From assembly GCF_001955715.1 (NCBI RefSeq), contig NZ_CP019239.1, positions 3,224,001 through 3,288,000 of the forward strand: a DNA stretch of 64,000 nucleotides, in the 5' to 3' direction. Below the pieces are notes generated by a model. The model saw only the letters and a program-made list of their open reading frames with translations. It was not told the DNA's origin and did not search any database. Shown piece after piece: positions 8,152 to 17,561 of the stretch. A program made the position numbers and the translations under genes. The stretch comes from Rhodoferax saidenbachensis. GTDB lineage: Bacteria > Pseudomonadota > Gammaproteobacteria > Burkholderiales > Burkholderiaceae_C. How positions within the stretch are numbered: position 1 is the first letter of the stretch; every line of letters begins with the position of its first letter.

Positions 8152-9270
8152 ATGCATCGTGTCGCCATCAGCAGTACCGGCCTGTTCACACCACCCGAGG
8201 TCATTACCAACCAGGAGTTGGTGGAAGCCTTCAACCAGTACGCCGCGCTGGAAAACGCCAAATACGCGGCCGAGATTGCAGCCGGTACACGCGTGGCGCT
8301 GACCGACTCCAACGTGGAGTTCATCGAAAAAGCCTCCGGCATCCAGCGCCGTTATGTGATGGAGAAAAAGGGCGTGCTGGACCCGCGCCGCATGCGCCCC
8401 CTGTTCACGCCCCGCCCCGACACCGAGATTTCCATGATGGCTGAGATCGGCGTCAAGGCGGCCCAGGCCGCGCTCGACGCAGCGGGCAAGACCGCCGCCG
8501 ATGTGGATGGTGTGATCTGCGCCGCCGCCAACATGCAGCGCCCCTACCCCGCCATGGGCGTGGAAATCCAGACCGCGTTGGGCGTGCAGGGCTATGGCTT
8601 TGACATGAACGTGGCCTGTTCCTCTGCCACCTTTGCGCTGGAGCTGGCCGTCAACGCGGTGCGCACAGGCACAGCGCGCGCCGTGCTGGTGGTGAATCCC
8701 GAAATCACGTCTGCCCACCTGGCCTGGAAAGACCGCGACTGCCATTTCATCTTTGGCGATGTGTGCACCGCCATCCTGGTGGAACGGCTGGACCTGGCGC
8801 CTGCAGGCGCATTCGAGGTGCTGGGCACCAAGCTCTTGAGCAGCTTTTCCAACAACATCCGCAACAACAACGGCTTCATGTCACGCGCCGAAGACCGGGA
8901 CCCAGACGACCGTGACCAGCTCTTCCGCCAGGAAGGCCGCAAGGTGTTCAAGGAAGTCTGCCCCATGGCCGCCGAACACATGGAAACCCACCTGGCATCG
9001 CTGGACCTGGCACCCAAAGACGTGCGCCGTTTCTGGCTGCACCAGGCGAACCTGGCCATGAACCAGTTCATCACGCGCAAGCTATTGGGACGCGAAGCCA
9101 CAACCGACGATGCGCCGGTGATCCTGGACGAGTTTGCCAACACCGCATCGGCCGGCTCCATCATTGCGTTCCACCGCCATAACGCCGATATCCAGACCGG
9201 CGAAGTGGGTGTGATCTGTTCTTTTGGTGCCGGTTATTCCATCGGCAGCGTAATTGTGAGGAAGCTTTGA
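8152..9270 (+). CDS. beta-ketoacyl-ACP synthase III-like enzyme (FabH family)
   Basis: This 372-residue thiolase-fold protein should condense an acyl-CoA starter with malonyl-ACP. The catalytic triad can be placed: C156 in NVACSSATFAL, H297 in WLHQANLAMNQFITRKLLG, and N330 in EFANTASAGS. It is about 50 residues longer than housekeeping FabH, mainly because of an insert after the N-terminal strand (VEAFNQYAALENAKYAAEI) and another around 230-260. It is therefore probably a secondary FabH-type enzyme rather than the main one. It has no fatty-acid synthesis genes around it; a LysE exporter gene follows after one base. Confidence 0.85.
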   Translation: MHRVAISSTGLFTPPEVITNQELVEAFNQYAALENAKYAAEIAAGTRVALTDSNVEFIEKASGIQRRYVMEKKGVLDPRRMRPLFTPRPDTEISMMAEIGVKAAQAALDAAGKTAADVDGVICAAANMQRPYPAMGVEIQTALGVQGYGFDMNVACSSATFALELAVNAVRTGTARAVLVVNPEITSAHLAWKDRDCHFIFGDVCTAILVERLDLAPAGAFEVLGTKLLSSFSNNIRNNNGFMSRAEDRDPDDRDQLFRQEGRKVFKEVCPMAAEHMETHLASLDLAPKDVRRFWLHQANLAMNQFITRKLLGREATTDDAPVILDEFANTASAGSIIAFHRHNADIQTGEVGVICSFGAGYSIGSVIVRKL

Positions 9271-9271
9271 T

Positions 9272-9901
9272 ATGACCCTGAGTACCTGGTGGCTGTTTGT
9301 GCTGATGACCTTTGTGGTCTCGGCAACCCCTGGACCCAACATGCTGCTGGTGATGAGCAGCAGCGCCCGTTTCGGACTGCGCCCTGCGGTGATCACCATG
9401 GGTGGCTGCATGACCGCACTGATGGCCATGATGGGTATTTCGGCTGCTGGCCTGGGCGCACTGCTGCACACCTTCCCCATGGTGTTTGATGCATTGCGTC
9501 TGGCCGGTGCCGCCTACCTGGCCTACCTGGGCGTCAAAAGCTGGCGTGCGCCGGTGCAGGACATGACCGAAGAGTCCGCCGTGCTGGCCGCAGCCGAGGC
9601 GCAACCGGCGGTGCTGTTCCGCCAGGGCTTTCTGGTGGCTGCGAGCAACCCCAAAGCCATCCTGTTTGCAGCGGCTTTCTTTCCGCAGTTCATCAACCCG
9701 CAGCAGGCCCAATTGCCGCAGTTCGGCATTCTGCTGGCCACGTTTGCGGTGATTGAGATCAGCTGGTACTTTGTCTATGCCATCAGTGGCAAGCAGTTGT
9801 CCACCTACCTGCGCCGCGCCAGCGTGATGCGTGTTTTCAACCGCCTGACCGGCGGCGTGTTCGTCGGCTTCGCCGCCATCATGGCCACCGTACGCGAATA
9901 A
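9272..9901 (+). CDS. LysE/RhtB family exporter
   Basis: The 209-residue membrane protein has the LysE-family pattern of about six hydrophobic segments, with the N-terminal SATPGPNMLLVMSSSARFG signature (about 17-35). Further matches are AGAAYLAYLGVKSWR and GFLVAASNPKAILFAAAFFPQFI. Family members export amino acids or similar small metabolites using the proton gradient. The start lies one base after the ketosynthase stop, so the two genes are probably translated from one message. The substrate is unknown. Confidence 0.88.
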   Translation: MTLSTWWLFVLMTFVVSATPGPNMLLVMSSSARFGLRPAVITMGGCMTALMAMMGISAAGLGALLHTFPMVFDALRLAGAAYLAYLGVKSWRAPVQDMTEESAVLAAAEAQPAVLFRQGFLVAASNPKAILFAAAFFPQFINPQQAQLPQFGILLATFAVIEISWYFVYAISGKQLSTYLRRASVMRVFNRLTGGVFVGFAAIMATVRE

Positions 9902-9912
9902 GGACCTCACCC

Positions 9913-11127
9913 ATGCCCGTTGCCACAGGCCCCATAGCCGGACAGTACGCCGAAGGCTTTGCGCCCCTGGCCGCTCAATTTGCGGCGCACTTCAGGGCAA
10001 AGCAGGAAATTGGCGCCAGCCTGTGCGTCTACCACCGCGGTGAAATGGTGGTGGACCTGTGGGGCGGCCTGGCCGACCGCGAGACGCAAGCGCCGTGGAC
10101 AGCCGACTCGCTGGTCGTAGTGTTCTCCGCTACCAAAGGCCTGGCGGCCATGGCACTGAACATGGCCGCAGAACGTGGCAAGTTCGAATGGGATGCGCCG
10201 GTAGCGCAGTACTGGCCCGCGTTCGCACAGAACGGCAAGGCAGACATCACAGTGCGCCAGCTCTTCAACCACCGTGCCGGGCTGGCCGCCATCGATGTGT
10301 CACTGGTGCTGGCCGACTTCTACGACCCGAGCCAAACCGAACGCCTGAACGCCATCCTGGCGGCGCAGGCGCCTGCATGGACGGCGGATGCCGATCAGGG
10401 CTACCACACCATGAGTTTTGGCATGTATGCCGAAGCGTTTTTCCAAAAGGTCTGCGGTGAACCGCTGGCCACCTTCCTGCACCGGGAACTGCTGGACCCG
10501 CTGGGTGCGGATGTATTCATGGGCACACCCGCATCCCAAGACGAACGCGTTGCCACGCTGTACCCGGTGTCCACGCCCACGCGTCTGGTCCACATGCTGT
10601 GGGCCGCAGCACGCGGTGGCAGCACTGAGTCCAACGTAGCCCGTGCAGTGCTCTCGGGCGGACTGGCCAAATCCTCGCTCATGAATCCACCCACACCCGG
10701 TGGCCTGGGCGCCTACAACCTGCCCCCCGTGCGGCGCCACTGCCTGGCCTGGGCGTCAGCCACAGCCAGCGCACGCGGACTGGCACGCGCCTATGCGCCC
10801 TGGTCCATGCAAGGCACATGGCAGGGCCGCCAGTATGTGCAGCCGGAAACGATTGCCCCCATCCTGCAACGGCAAGGCTGGAGCGAACAGGACCAGGTAC
10901 TGGGCAAACCCATGGGCTGGGCCCAGGGGTTTCTCAAGGAAGATGATGGGGTGTTTTCGCCCAGCCGCGCGTCCTTTGGACATCCGGGCATGGGCGGGGC
11001 TTTGGGCTGGTGCGACCCAGAGGCCCAACTGAGCTGGGCCTACACCATGAACCACATGGACTGGCGGGTGCGTTCGCCGCGGGCCCTGGCGTTGTGCCAG
11101 GCCCTGTACCGCTGCAAACTGGATTAG
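9913..11127 (+). CDS. serine hydrolase of the beta-lactamase/EstB family
   Basis: The 404-residue protein has the class C beta-lactamase/esterase fold. The nucleophile motif is S72-A-T-K75 in VVVFSATKGLAAM, and the Tyr of the YxN-like motif is probably in GYHTMSFGMYAE. There is no signal peptide, so it is cytoplasmic, as for EstB-type esterases that act on carboxylic esters rather than on beta-lactams. It follows the exporter gene by 11 bases, and its stop overlaps by four bases the stop of the convergent GNAT gene. Confidence 0.87.
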   Translation: MPVATGPIAGQYAEGFAPLAAQFAAHFRAKQEIGASLCVYHRGEMVVDLWGGLADRETQAPWTADSLVVVFSATKGLAAMALNMAAERGKFEWDAPVAQYWPAFAQNGKADITVRQLFNHRAGLAAIDVSLVLADFYDPSQTERLNAILAAQAPAWTADADQGYHTMSFGMYAEAFFQKVCGEPLATFLHRELLDPLGADVFMGTPASQDERVATLYPVSTPTRLVHMLWAAARGGSTESNVARAVLSGGLAKSSLMNPPTPGGLGAYNLPPVRRHCLAWASATASARGLARAYAPWSMQGTWQGRQYVQPETIAPILQRQGWSEQDQVLGKPMGWAQGFLKEDDGVFSPSRASFGHPGMGGALGWCDPEAQLSWAYTMNHMDWRVRSPRALALCQALYRCKLD

Positions 11128-11651
11128 TTCAGCGCGCGTTTGAGGCGAATTTCCTCGATCTTTGCGGCACCAATCGGCACGGTCTTGGCGGTGGACATTT
11201 CACGCTTGAAACCTGCCAGTTCGTGGAAACGCATGGCGCGTTCATTGGCAATCGGTACCCACACACTCACGTGAGTGCAGCCTTCGTCCTGCAGACCTTC
11301 ACGTGCGGCATCCCACAAGGCCAGGCCCACGCCCTTGGCCCAGTAATCGGGCGTCACGTAAATGGCCCAAATTTCGCCCATGGTGGGGGGAGTGCCCTTG
11401 TCACGTGAGCGGTCAAAGCCCACAAAGCCCACAATCTTGTCGTCGTCCAGCGCTACCTGTACCTGAGGCTCGCTGTATTCGATGGCTTCGCGCCAGTAGG
11501 CTTGGCGCTTGTCCAGCGGCATGGTGGGAATGGGGGTGTCGCCCAACAAGGCCTTGTAGGCCTCACGTACGGTCATGTTGTGGAGTTCGGCAATGGTCTT
11601 GGCATCGCGCAAGGTCGCGGGGCGCACCTTGAAAGTAGTCGTACTGGACAT
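11124..11651 (-). CDS. GNAT family N-acetyltransferase
   Basis: The 175-residue protein has the GNAT acetyl-CoA fold: an N-terminal VRPATLRDAKTIAELH, the central strand EIWAIYVTPDYWAKGVGLALWDAAREGL holding the acetyl-CoA pyrophosphate loop (about 107-125), and HVSVWVPIANERAMRFHELAGFKRE. The start at 11651 gives the normal family length. The gene overlaps the convergent hydrolase gene by four bases. Its substrate is not predictable; it is adjacent to a divergent ferredoxin gene. Confidence 0.88.
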   Translation of the reverse strand: MSSTTTFKVRPATLRDAKTIAELHNMTVREAYKALLGDTPIPTMPLDKRQAYWREAIEYSEPQVQVALDDDKIVGFVGFDRSRDKGTPPTMGEIWAIYVTPDYWAKGVGLALWDAAREGLQDEGCTHVSVWVPIANERAMRFHELAGFKREMSTAKTVPIGAAKIEEIRLKRALN

Positions 11652-11747
11652 GTCTAAACGGTAACCTGAAGCAAAATGAAAAAGAGTGCGATTGTCGCCG
11701 CAAACGCGAAATGCCTCTTTTTTTGACCTGTAAACCCCTCTCACGGC

Positions 11748-12050
11748 ATGTCTGAAGCCCCTCCTCCCAATGCACCGCCCGATTGGCGCGTCACACTGCA
11801 GCCCGATGCATCGTCGTTTGCAGCACCCGCGTCGGTGACTGTGCTGCAGGCCGCCCTGGCCGCCGGAATAGACTGGCCCAGCTCCTGTCGCAATGGCACA
11901 TGCCGCACCTGCATGGGGCACATCCTGCAAGGCCAGGTCCAGTACCAGATTGAATGGCCGGGCCTGAGCGCGGAAGAAAAGGCGGAGGGCTATTTTTTGC
12001 CCTGCGTAGCCTGTGCCACATCGGATCTGGAGGTCATGTTGCCCTGGTGA
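11748..12050 (+). CDS. 2Fe-2S ferredoxin domain protein
   Basis: The 100-residue protein has the plant-type [2Fe-2S] cluster motif, with three cysteines in SSCRNGTCRTC and the fourth in LPCVACAT. It probably carries electrons for an oxygenase, desaturase or reductase. No partner reductase is adjacent. The neighbours are a divergent GNAT gene 96 bases upstream and an acyl-CoA ligase gene 96 bases downstream, so it is likely a single-gene unit. An N-terminal proline-rich tail precedes the domain. Confidence 0.87.
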   Translation: MSEAPPPNAPPDWRVTLQPDASSFAAPASVTVLQAALAAGIDWPSSCRNGTCRTCMGHILQGQVQYQIEWPGLSAEEKAEGYFLPCVACATSDLEVMLPW

Positions 12051-12146
12051 ACCGGGAGTTCAAACTCTACGTCACCTAGGGTCAACACCATTGTTACACC
12101 CGGGTTGTGCAGAAAGAATGGTCGCCTCTTCAGACAGGAAAGCTCC

Positions 12147-13838
12147 ATGACCGCTCCCATCTCCGTGTCCCAGGGTGATCTGCCATTGCAGTCTCTCTTC
12201 CGCTGGGAAAAAGAACGCAGCCAACAGGTTTACCTCACCCAGCCCACCGGCAATGGTGTGGTGCGCGACATCACGTGGGGCGATGCGGCCAGCCAGGTGC
12301 GTCGTATGGCGGCCTGGCTACAGGCCCAGAACTGGCCCGCCGGCAGCCGGGTGGCGATCGTTGGCAAGAACAGTGCGCACTGGATCCTGGCGGACCTAGC
12401 CATCCTGATGGCCGGGCATGTTTCGGTACCGATTTACCCCACGTTCAACGCGGAGGCCCTGTCTTACATTCTGGAGCACAGCGAGGCACGCGCCTGTTTT
12501 GTCGGCAAGATGGACGACATCGCAAATGTGCAAAACGGCATACCAGAAGGTATCCCCCTGATCGCCTTGCCCCTGGCCCCCCGCATGCCCATTCTGCAGT
12601 GGGACGACCTGATTGCCAAGACCGCGCCGTTGCAAGGCACACCGGTGACCGATCCCCAATCGATCTGCACCATCATCTACACCTCCGGAACGACCGGAAA
12701 GCCCAAGGGTGTGGTGCACACCTTCCATGCCATGGCCTGGGGCCTCACCAGTGCCACACAGCGGGTCACCATGAACCCCAGCGACCGCTATATCTCCTAC
12801 CTGCCGCTGGCCCACGTGGCAGAGCGCATGCTGGTGGAACAGGCCTCTTTGCGTTACGGTGGTCGCATCTTCTTTGCCGAATCGCTGGACACCTTCTTGC
12901 AGGACCTGCAACGTGCCCGGCCCACGATCTTTTTCTCGGTGCCGCGCCTCTGGGTCAAGTTCCAGCAAGGCGTGCACTCCAAGATGCCGGCCGCCAAACT
13001 CAAGCGCCTGTTGGCCATTCCACTGCTGGGCCATGTGGTGCGCCGCAAGATCCTCAAGGGCCTCGGTCTGGACCAGTGCCGACTGGCCGCCGGTGGTGCC
13101 GCTCCCATGCCCGCCGACGTGTTGCAGTGGTACCGCAATCTGGGACTGAATCTGGTCGAGGTCTATGGCATGACGGAGAACTGCGGTGTCTCGCACTCCA
13201 CCCTGCCCGGCTCACGCCAGACCGGGTCTGTCGGTCTGCCCTACAACGAAGTCGAAAGCCGGGTGGACCCGGAAACCGGTGAGGTACAGATGCGTTGCCA
13301 GGCACTTATGCAAGGCTACTACCGCGAACCCGAACAAACGGCGGCAGCGATGACCGCCGACGGCTGGCTGCGCACCGGTGACAAGGGCCGGATAGACAAC
13401 GCCGGTTTCCTCAGCATCACCGGACGGGTCAAGGACATTTTCAAAACCACCAAAGGCAAATATGTGGCGCCCGCGCCGATTGAGGACCTTCTGGTGCTGC
13501 ACTCCGATATCGAAGCCTGTGCCGTGACGGGCGCCAACTGCCCACAACCGTTGGCCCTGGTCATGCTGTCACAAGATGCCGTGAACCGCTGCCAGTCTCC
13601 GCAAAACCGCCAGGAGTTGAACAACTCCCTGCACGCCCACCTGCAGACGGTCAACGCCAAACTCGAACCCCACGAAAAACTGGGCTGTCTGGTCGTGATC
13701 ACTACCGCATGGACACCCGAAAACGGATTTGTCACACCCACGCTCAAAGTCAAACGTGCGCGCATCGAAGAGACCTACGCGGCCCGCTTTGACGACTGGT
13801 TTGCCCAAGGCTCCTCGGTAGTGTGGGCCGCGAACTAA
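12147..13838 (+). CDS. AMP-forming long-chain acyl-CoA synthetase-like ligase
   Basis: The 563-residue protein belongs to the ANL superfamily, which activates carboxylic acids to acyl-AMP and then to thioesters. Motifs are the phosphate loop YTSGTTGKPKG (178-188), VEVYGMTENCG (about 337-347), GWLRTGDKGRID (about 410) and SITGRVKDIFKTTKGKYVAPAPIED. The pattern is that of FadD15/long-chain ligases of the bubblegum type. The start at 12147 follows AGGAAAGCTCC; an in-frame start upstream at 12105 is less convincing. It stands alone between the ferredoxin and cytochrome genes. Confidence 0.88.
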   Translation: MTAPISVSQGDLPLQSLFRWEKERSQQVYLTQPTGNGVVRDITWGDAASQVRRMAAWLQAQNWPAGSRVAIVGKNSAHWILADLAILMAGHVSVPIYPTFNAEALSYILEHSEARACFVGKMDDIANVQNGIPEGIPLIALPLAPRMPILQWDDLIAKTAPLQGTPVTDPQSICTIIYTSGTTGKPKGVVHTFHAMAWGLTSATQRVTMNPSDRYISYLPLAHVAERMLVEQASLRYGGRIFFAESLDTFLQDLQRARPTIFFSVPRLWVKFQQGVHSKMPAAKLKRLLAIPLLGHVVRRKILKGLGLDQCRLAAGGAAPMPADVLQWYRNLGLNLVEVYGMTENCGVSHSTLPGSRQTGSVGLPYNEVESRVDPETGEVQMRCQALMQGYYREPEQTAAAMTADGWLRTGDKGRIDNAGFLSITGRVKDIFKTTKGKYVAPAPIEDLLVLHSDIEACAVTGANCPQPLALVMLSQDAVNRCQSPQNRQELNNSLHAHLQTVNAKLEPHEKLGCLVVITTAWTPENGFVTPTLKVKRARIEETYAARFDDWFAQGSSVVWAAN

Positions 13839-13883
13839 GCCCGTAACACACAGGGGAGAAGGCCCGTGCGGTAAGCTCGGGCC

Positions 13884-14597
13884 ATGCATCTGCTGCGCCT
13901 TCATTTACTTCGGTTCATCACAGGATTTACGCTGCTGTGGCAAGTCAGCGCCGGAGCAGCAGATTTTAAGGACAGCATGGCGCAGCGCACCCTCGCGTGC
14001 ACCGCTTGCCACGGCGCTCAGGGCAAGGCTGGTCCAGACGGCTACTACCCACGACTCGCCGGAAAACCCGCAGGCTATCTCTACAACCAGTTGGTGAATT
14101 TCCGTGAGGGAAGGCGCCATTACACGTTGATGGAAGACCTGGTCAATCTCTTGAGCGATGCCTATCTGCGGGAAATCGCCGAATATTTTTCCGCGCTCGA
14201 CATCCCCTATCCGTTACCCACAAAAAACCCCGCTACAGAAGCCACTCTGGTGCGCGGAAAAACATTGGCACAGCAGGGAAACCTGGCGCGTGGACTGCCA
14301 TCGTGCACCCAGTGCCATGGCGCAGCGCTGACCGGTGTAGCCCCCAATGTGCCAGGCCTGCTGGGCCTGCCGCGTGATTACCTGAATGCCCAGTTGGGCG
14401 GCTGGCAAACCGGCCAGCGCCGCGCCGCCGGACCCGATTGCATGGCCCAGGTGGCCCGCAAGCTGGATGCCACCGAGGTGAATGCCGTGTCCTTGTGGCT
14501 GTCACTGCAAACCGTACCCAGTCCGGCCAAAGCCGTGACACAAAGCCCCGCTTGGCCCGCCCATACGCCGCGCATGGACTGCGGTAGTACACCCTGA
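13884..14597 (+). CDS. periplasmic dihaem cytochrome c (c4-like)
   Basis: The 237-residue protein carries an N-terminal signal peptide (to about residue 26, SAGAAD) and two CxxCH haem-binding motifs, C39-T-A-C-H43 and C141-T-Q-C-H145. The spacing of about 100 residues indicates two class I cytochrome c domains, as in cytochrome c4. Each domain has a plausible Met ligand, of which the one in TLMEDL is the clearer. The gene ends two bases before the triheme cytochrome gene, so both are made together. It probably passes electrons from a periplasmic donor to a terminal oxidase; the donor enzyme is not encoded here. Confidence 0.85.
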   Translation: MHLLRLHLLRFITGFTLLWQVSAGAADFKDSMAQRTLACTACHGAQGKAGPDGYYPRLAGKPAGYLYNQLVNFREGRRHYTLMEDLVNLLSDAYLREIAEYFSALDIPYPLPTKNPATEATLVRGKTLAQQGNLARGLPSCTQCHGAALTGVAPNVPGLLGLPRDYLNAQLGGWQTGQRRAAGPDCMAQVARKLDATEVNAVSLWLSLQTVPSPAKAVTQSPAWPAHTPRMDCGSTP

Positions 14598-14598
14598 T

Positions 14599-15903
14599 AT
14601 GAACAAGCGCAAACACTTATTCTGGCGCGTGGTCCTGTTCGCAGCCTTGCTGGCGCTGGCCGCATGGATCCTGTTGCCAGGACACACACCTGCACCCGCC
14701 CTGCAACCAGACACACGCACAGCAGAAATACCCGCTGACAACTCGCGCATTGCGCGCGGCGCCTACCTCGCCCGCATGGGCAATTGCGCGCTGTGCCATA
14801 CGGCCCGTGGAGGAGAGAGTTATGCCGGTGGCCGTAACTTCGATACCCCGTTTGGGACCATCTTCAGCAGCAACATCACGCCCGACCGGGCACACGGCAT
14901 AGGCAGTTGGACCGCAGAGGATTTCTGGCGCGCACTGCACTTGGGGGAATCCAGAGAGGGGCGCTGGCTCACACCGGCATTTCCGTATACCAACTTCACG
15001 CACATCACGCGCAGCGACTCCGATGACCTCTACGCCTACTTGAGGTCCATCCCTTCCTCACTCAACCCCAACACTGCCCACACACTGCGCTGGCCCTACA
15101 ACACCCAATTCGCGCTGGGCGTATGGCGCACCCTGTTTTTCACACCGGGCAAGGAACAGCGTGTCGCCAGTACACCATCACCCGCGACCCCGTTGCAGCG
15201 CGGGGCGTATCTGGTGGAAGGACTGGGCCATTGCAGCGCATGCCACACCGAACGCAACGTTCTGGGGGCCATTGACTCCGGCAACACCTTGTCCGGTGGC
15301 ATGTTGCCGTCGCAAGACTGGTATGCCCCGTCATTGCGAAATGCCAAAGAGACATCACTGCACAGCTGGAGCGAAGCGGAACTCCGCGCGTTGCTGCAAA
15401 CGGGCACCTCTGCACGCGGCAACGCCATGGGCCCCATGGCCGAAGTGGTGCTGCACAGCACGCAGTACCTGACCGATGCAGATGCGCAAGCCATGGGCAC
15501 CTACCTGAAGTCATTGCCCGCCGTCTCCGCTGCAGCACCCGCGGAGCAAAAACGCTCCGCGCCCGACACGCTGGGAATGGGCGCACGACTCTATGACAAA
15601 CACTGTGCAGAGTGCCACGGCGCACAGGGCGAAGGTCGCGCCGGCGTCTACCCTGCGCTGGCCCAAAATCCCACAGTGAATGCAGCAGATCTGAACAATT
15701 TGGTGCGTATCGTCTGGCAGGGTGGTTTTGCGCCAGCCACCACGGCCAACCCGCGCCCCTATGGCATGCCGCCCTTTTTGCTGCAGTTCAATGACCAGGA
15801 GCTTGCGGCGCTGCTGTCCTATGTGCGCAGTGCCTGGGGCAACGGTGCGGGCCCCGTCAGTGAGTTTGATATAAACAAACTCCGCACGCGCCCTGCCCCC
15901 TGA
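14599..15903 (+). CDS. trihaem cytochrome c (dehydrogenase cytochrome subunit type)
   Basis: The 434-residue protein has one N-terminal membrane anchor (VVLFAALLALAAWILL, about 11-26) and three CxxCH haem sites: C63-A-L-C-H67, C212-S-A-C-H216 and C336-A-E-C-H340. Blocks such as GGRNFDTPFGTIFSSNITPD and GIGSWTAEDFWRALHLG are typical of the cytochrome subunit of membrane-bound alcohol, aldehyde or gluconate dehydrogenases. No flavin, PQQ or molybdenum dehydrogenase partner gene is adjacent, which is unusual. It is coupled to the dihaem cytochrome gene and followed after ten bases by a nucleotidase gene. Confidence 0.87.
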   Translation: MNKRKHLFWRVVLFAALLALAAWILLPGHTPAPALQPDTRTAEIPADNSRIARGAYLARMGNCALCHTARGGESYAGGRNFDTPFGTIFSSNITPDRAHGIGSWTAEDFWRALHLGESREGRWLTPAFPYTNFTHITRSDSDDLYAYLRSIPSSLNPNTAHTLRWPYNTQFALGVWRTLFFTPGKEQRVASTPSPATPLQRGAYLVEGLGHCSACHTERNVLGAIDSGNTLSGGMLPSQDWYAPSLRNAKETSLHSWSEAELRALLQTGTSARGNAMGPMAEVVLHSTQYLTDADAQAMGTYLKSLPAVSAAAPAEQKRSAPDTLGMGARLYDKHCAECHGAQGEGRAGVYPALAQNPTVNAADLNNLVRIVWQGGFAPATTANPRPYGMPPFLLQFNDQELAALLSYVRSAWGNGAGPVSEFDINKLRTRPAP

Positions 15904-15913
15904 GTTCCGCCCC

Positions 15914-17551
15914 ATGCAGCTTCATATTTCCGCGCTGAGTGCCCTGGTACTTTTGAGCCTGGGGGCGTGCGGCAGCATGGTGCCCACAGAAGTGGTGAAG
16001 GACCGCAGTTACGCCATCACCATCCTGCACACCAATGACCACCATGGCCGCTTCTGGAAAAACCGGGACGGGGAATACGGCATGGCGGCGCGCAAAACCG
16101 TGATCGATGCCATCCGCAGCGAAGTCGCCCAGGCCGGCGGCTACAGCCTGTTGCTGGATGGTGGTGATGTGAACACCGGCGTACCCGAATCGGATCTGCA
16201 AAACGCGGTACCCGACTTCAAAGGCATGAACCTGCTGGGCTACGACGCCATGGCGGTCGGCAACCACGAGTTCGACAAACCGCTGAGCGCACTGCAGATG
16301 CAGCGGGATCTGGCCCGGTTCCCCATGTTGTCGGCCAACATCTACCGCCAGGGCGCGCGTATGTTCGAGCCCTATCGCATCTTCAACCTGGGGGGCGTCA
16401 AGATAGCGGTCATGGGTTTAACCACCGAAGACACCGCCAGGCTCGTCAACCCGGACAACATCAAGGGCATCGAATTCCGCAGTCCCATCCCGGAGGCAGC
16501 GCAGCTTGTCCCCGCGTTGCGCGGCAAGGCAGATGTCGTCATCGCCGCCACCCACATGGGGCACTATGAGAACGGGAACCACGGCACCCAGGCTGCGGGC
16601 GATGTGGAGATGGCCCGCGCGGTCAAAGGTTTGGACCTGATTGTCGGTGGCCACACCCAGAACCCGGCCTGTATGCGCGCAGAAAACGTGGTGGACAAAG
16701 CCTATGTGCCAGGCACCGAATGCCAGCCGGATCGCCAGAACGGCACCTGGATTGTGCAGGCCCATGAGTGGGGCAAATACGTGGGCCGCGCAGATTTTGA
16801 GTACCGCAACGGTGCGTTCAAACTGCTGAAGTACACGCTGGTGCCTGTCAATCTGAAAAAGCCCGTCAAGGCAGCCGATGGCAAAACCAGCATGGTCACT
16901 TACACCCCTGAAATTGCCGAGAACAAAGACATGCTGGCACTGCTGCAGCCCTACCAGGCGTTTGGCCAGCAAAAATTGATGGTGGAATTGGGCCGCAGCG
17001 ACGCCCGACTGGAAGGCGACCGCACGCTGGTGCGCAAACAGCCCACCAACCTGGGGGTGATGATTGCCCAGGCCATGATGGAAAAAACACGTGCCGACTT
17101 TGCGCTGATGAATGCCGGTGGCGTGCGCGACTCCTTGCCCGCAGGCAGCATCACTTACAAGGATGTACTGACCGTCCACCCCTTCGGCAACACGATTGCC
17201 ACCGTCGACCTCACGGGCGCAGAAGTGCTGGCCTACCTGGGGACGGCAGCAAAGATGAGTCCGGGGTCCGGAGCGTTCCCGCAATTCGCCGGCATCCGTC
17301 TGGCCATCGTGGGGGGCGCTATCCAGCAGGCCAGCATCCGCGACGCGGCTATCGATCCGATCAAAACCTACCGCATGGCCATCAACAATTTTGTGGCAGC
17401 GGGAGGCGATGGTTACCCCCGCCTCAGCGATCACCCTTCGTTTGTAGATACCGGCTTTGTGGATGCCGATGTGCTGCAAACGTTTATTGCCGCCCACAGC
17501 CCGATTCAGGCTATTCGCTTTGAGCCGGGTGACAGCATCACCCGCAACTAA
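15914..17551 (+). CDS. 5'-nucleotidase/UDP-sugar hydrolase family lipoprotein
   Basis: The 545-residue protein starts with a lipoprotein signal peptide whose lipobox LGAC puts the acylated Cys at residue 19. It has the metallophosphoesterase N-terminal domain: ITILHTNDHHGRF with metal-binding D42 and H44, DGGDVNTG, GNHEFD, AATHMGHY and GGHTQNP. It also has the C-terminal nucleotide-specificity domain (LMNAGGVRDSLPAGSITYKDVLTVHPFGNTI). It probably removes phosphate from extracellular nucleotides or NAD at the outer membrane (UshA/NadN type). The start is ten bases after the cytochrome stop, with no clear ribosome site. Confidence 0.88.
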   Translation: MQLHISALSALVLLSLGACGSMVPTEVVKDRSYAITILHTNDHHGRFWKNRDGEYGMAARKTVIDAIRSEVAQAGGYSLLLDGGDVNTGVPESDLQNAVPDFKGMNLLGYDAMAVGNHEFDKPLSALQMQRDLARFPMLSANIYRQGARMFEPYRIFNLGGVKIAVMGLTTEDTARLVNPDNIKGIEFRSPIPEAAQLVPALRGKADVVIAATHMGHYENGNHGTQAAGDVEMARAVKGLDLIVGGHTQNPACMRAENVVDKAYVPGTECQPDRQNGTWIVQAHEWGKYVGRADFEYRNGAFKLLKYTLVPVNLKKPVKAADGKTSMVTYTPEIAENKDMLALLQPYQAFGQQKLMVELGRSDARLEGDRTLVRKQPTNLGVMIAQAMMEKTRADFALMNAGGVRDSLPAGSITYKDVLTVHPFGNTIATVDLTGAEVLAYLGTAAKMSPGSGAFPQFAGIRLAIVGGAIQQASIRDAAIDPIKTYRMAINNFVAAGGDGYPRLSDHPSFVDTGFVDADVLQTFIAAHSPIQAIRFEPGDSITRN

Positions 17552-17561
17552 CACGCTCGCA

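Noticed and set aside
7990..8745. N-terminal extension of the zinc alcohol dehydrogenase to 590 residues
   Set aside because: The extra 252 codons are antisense to the ketosynthase gene and the true start has a strong ribosome site at 7989.
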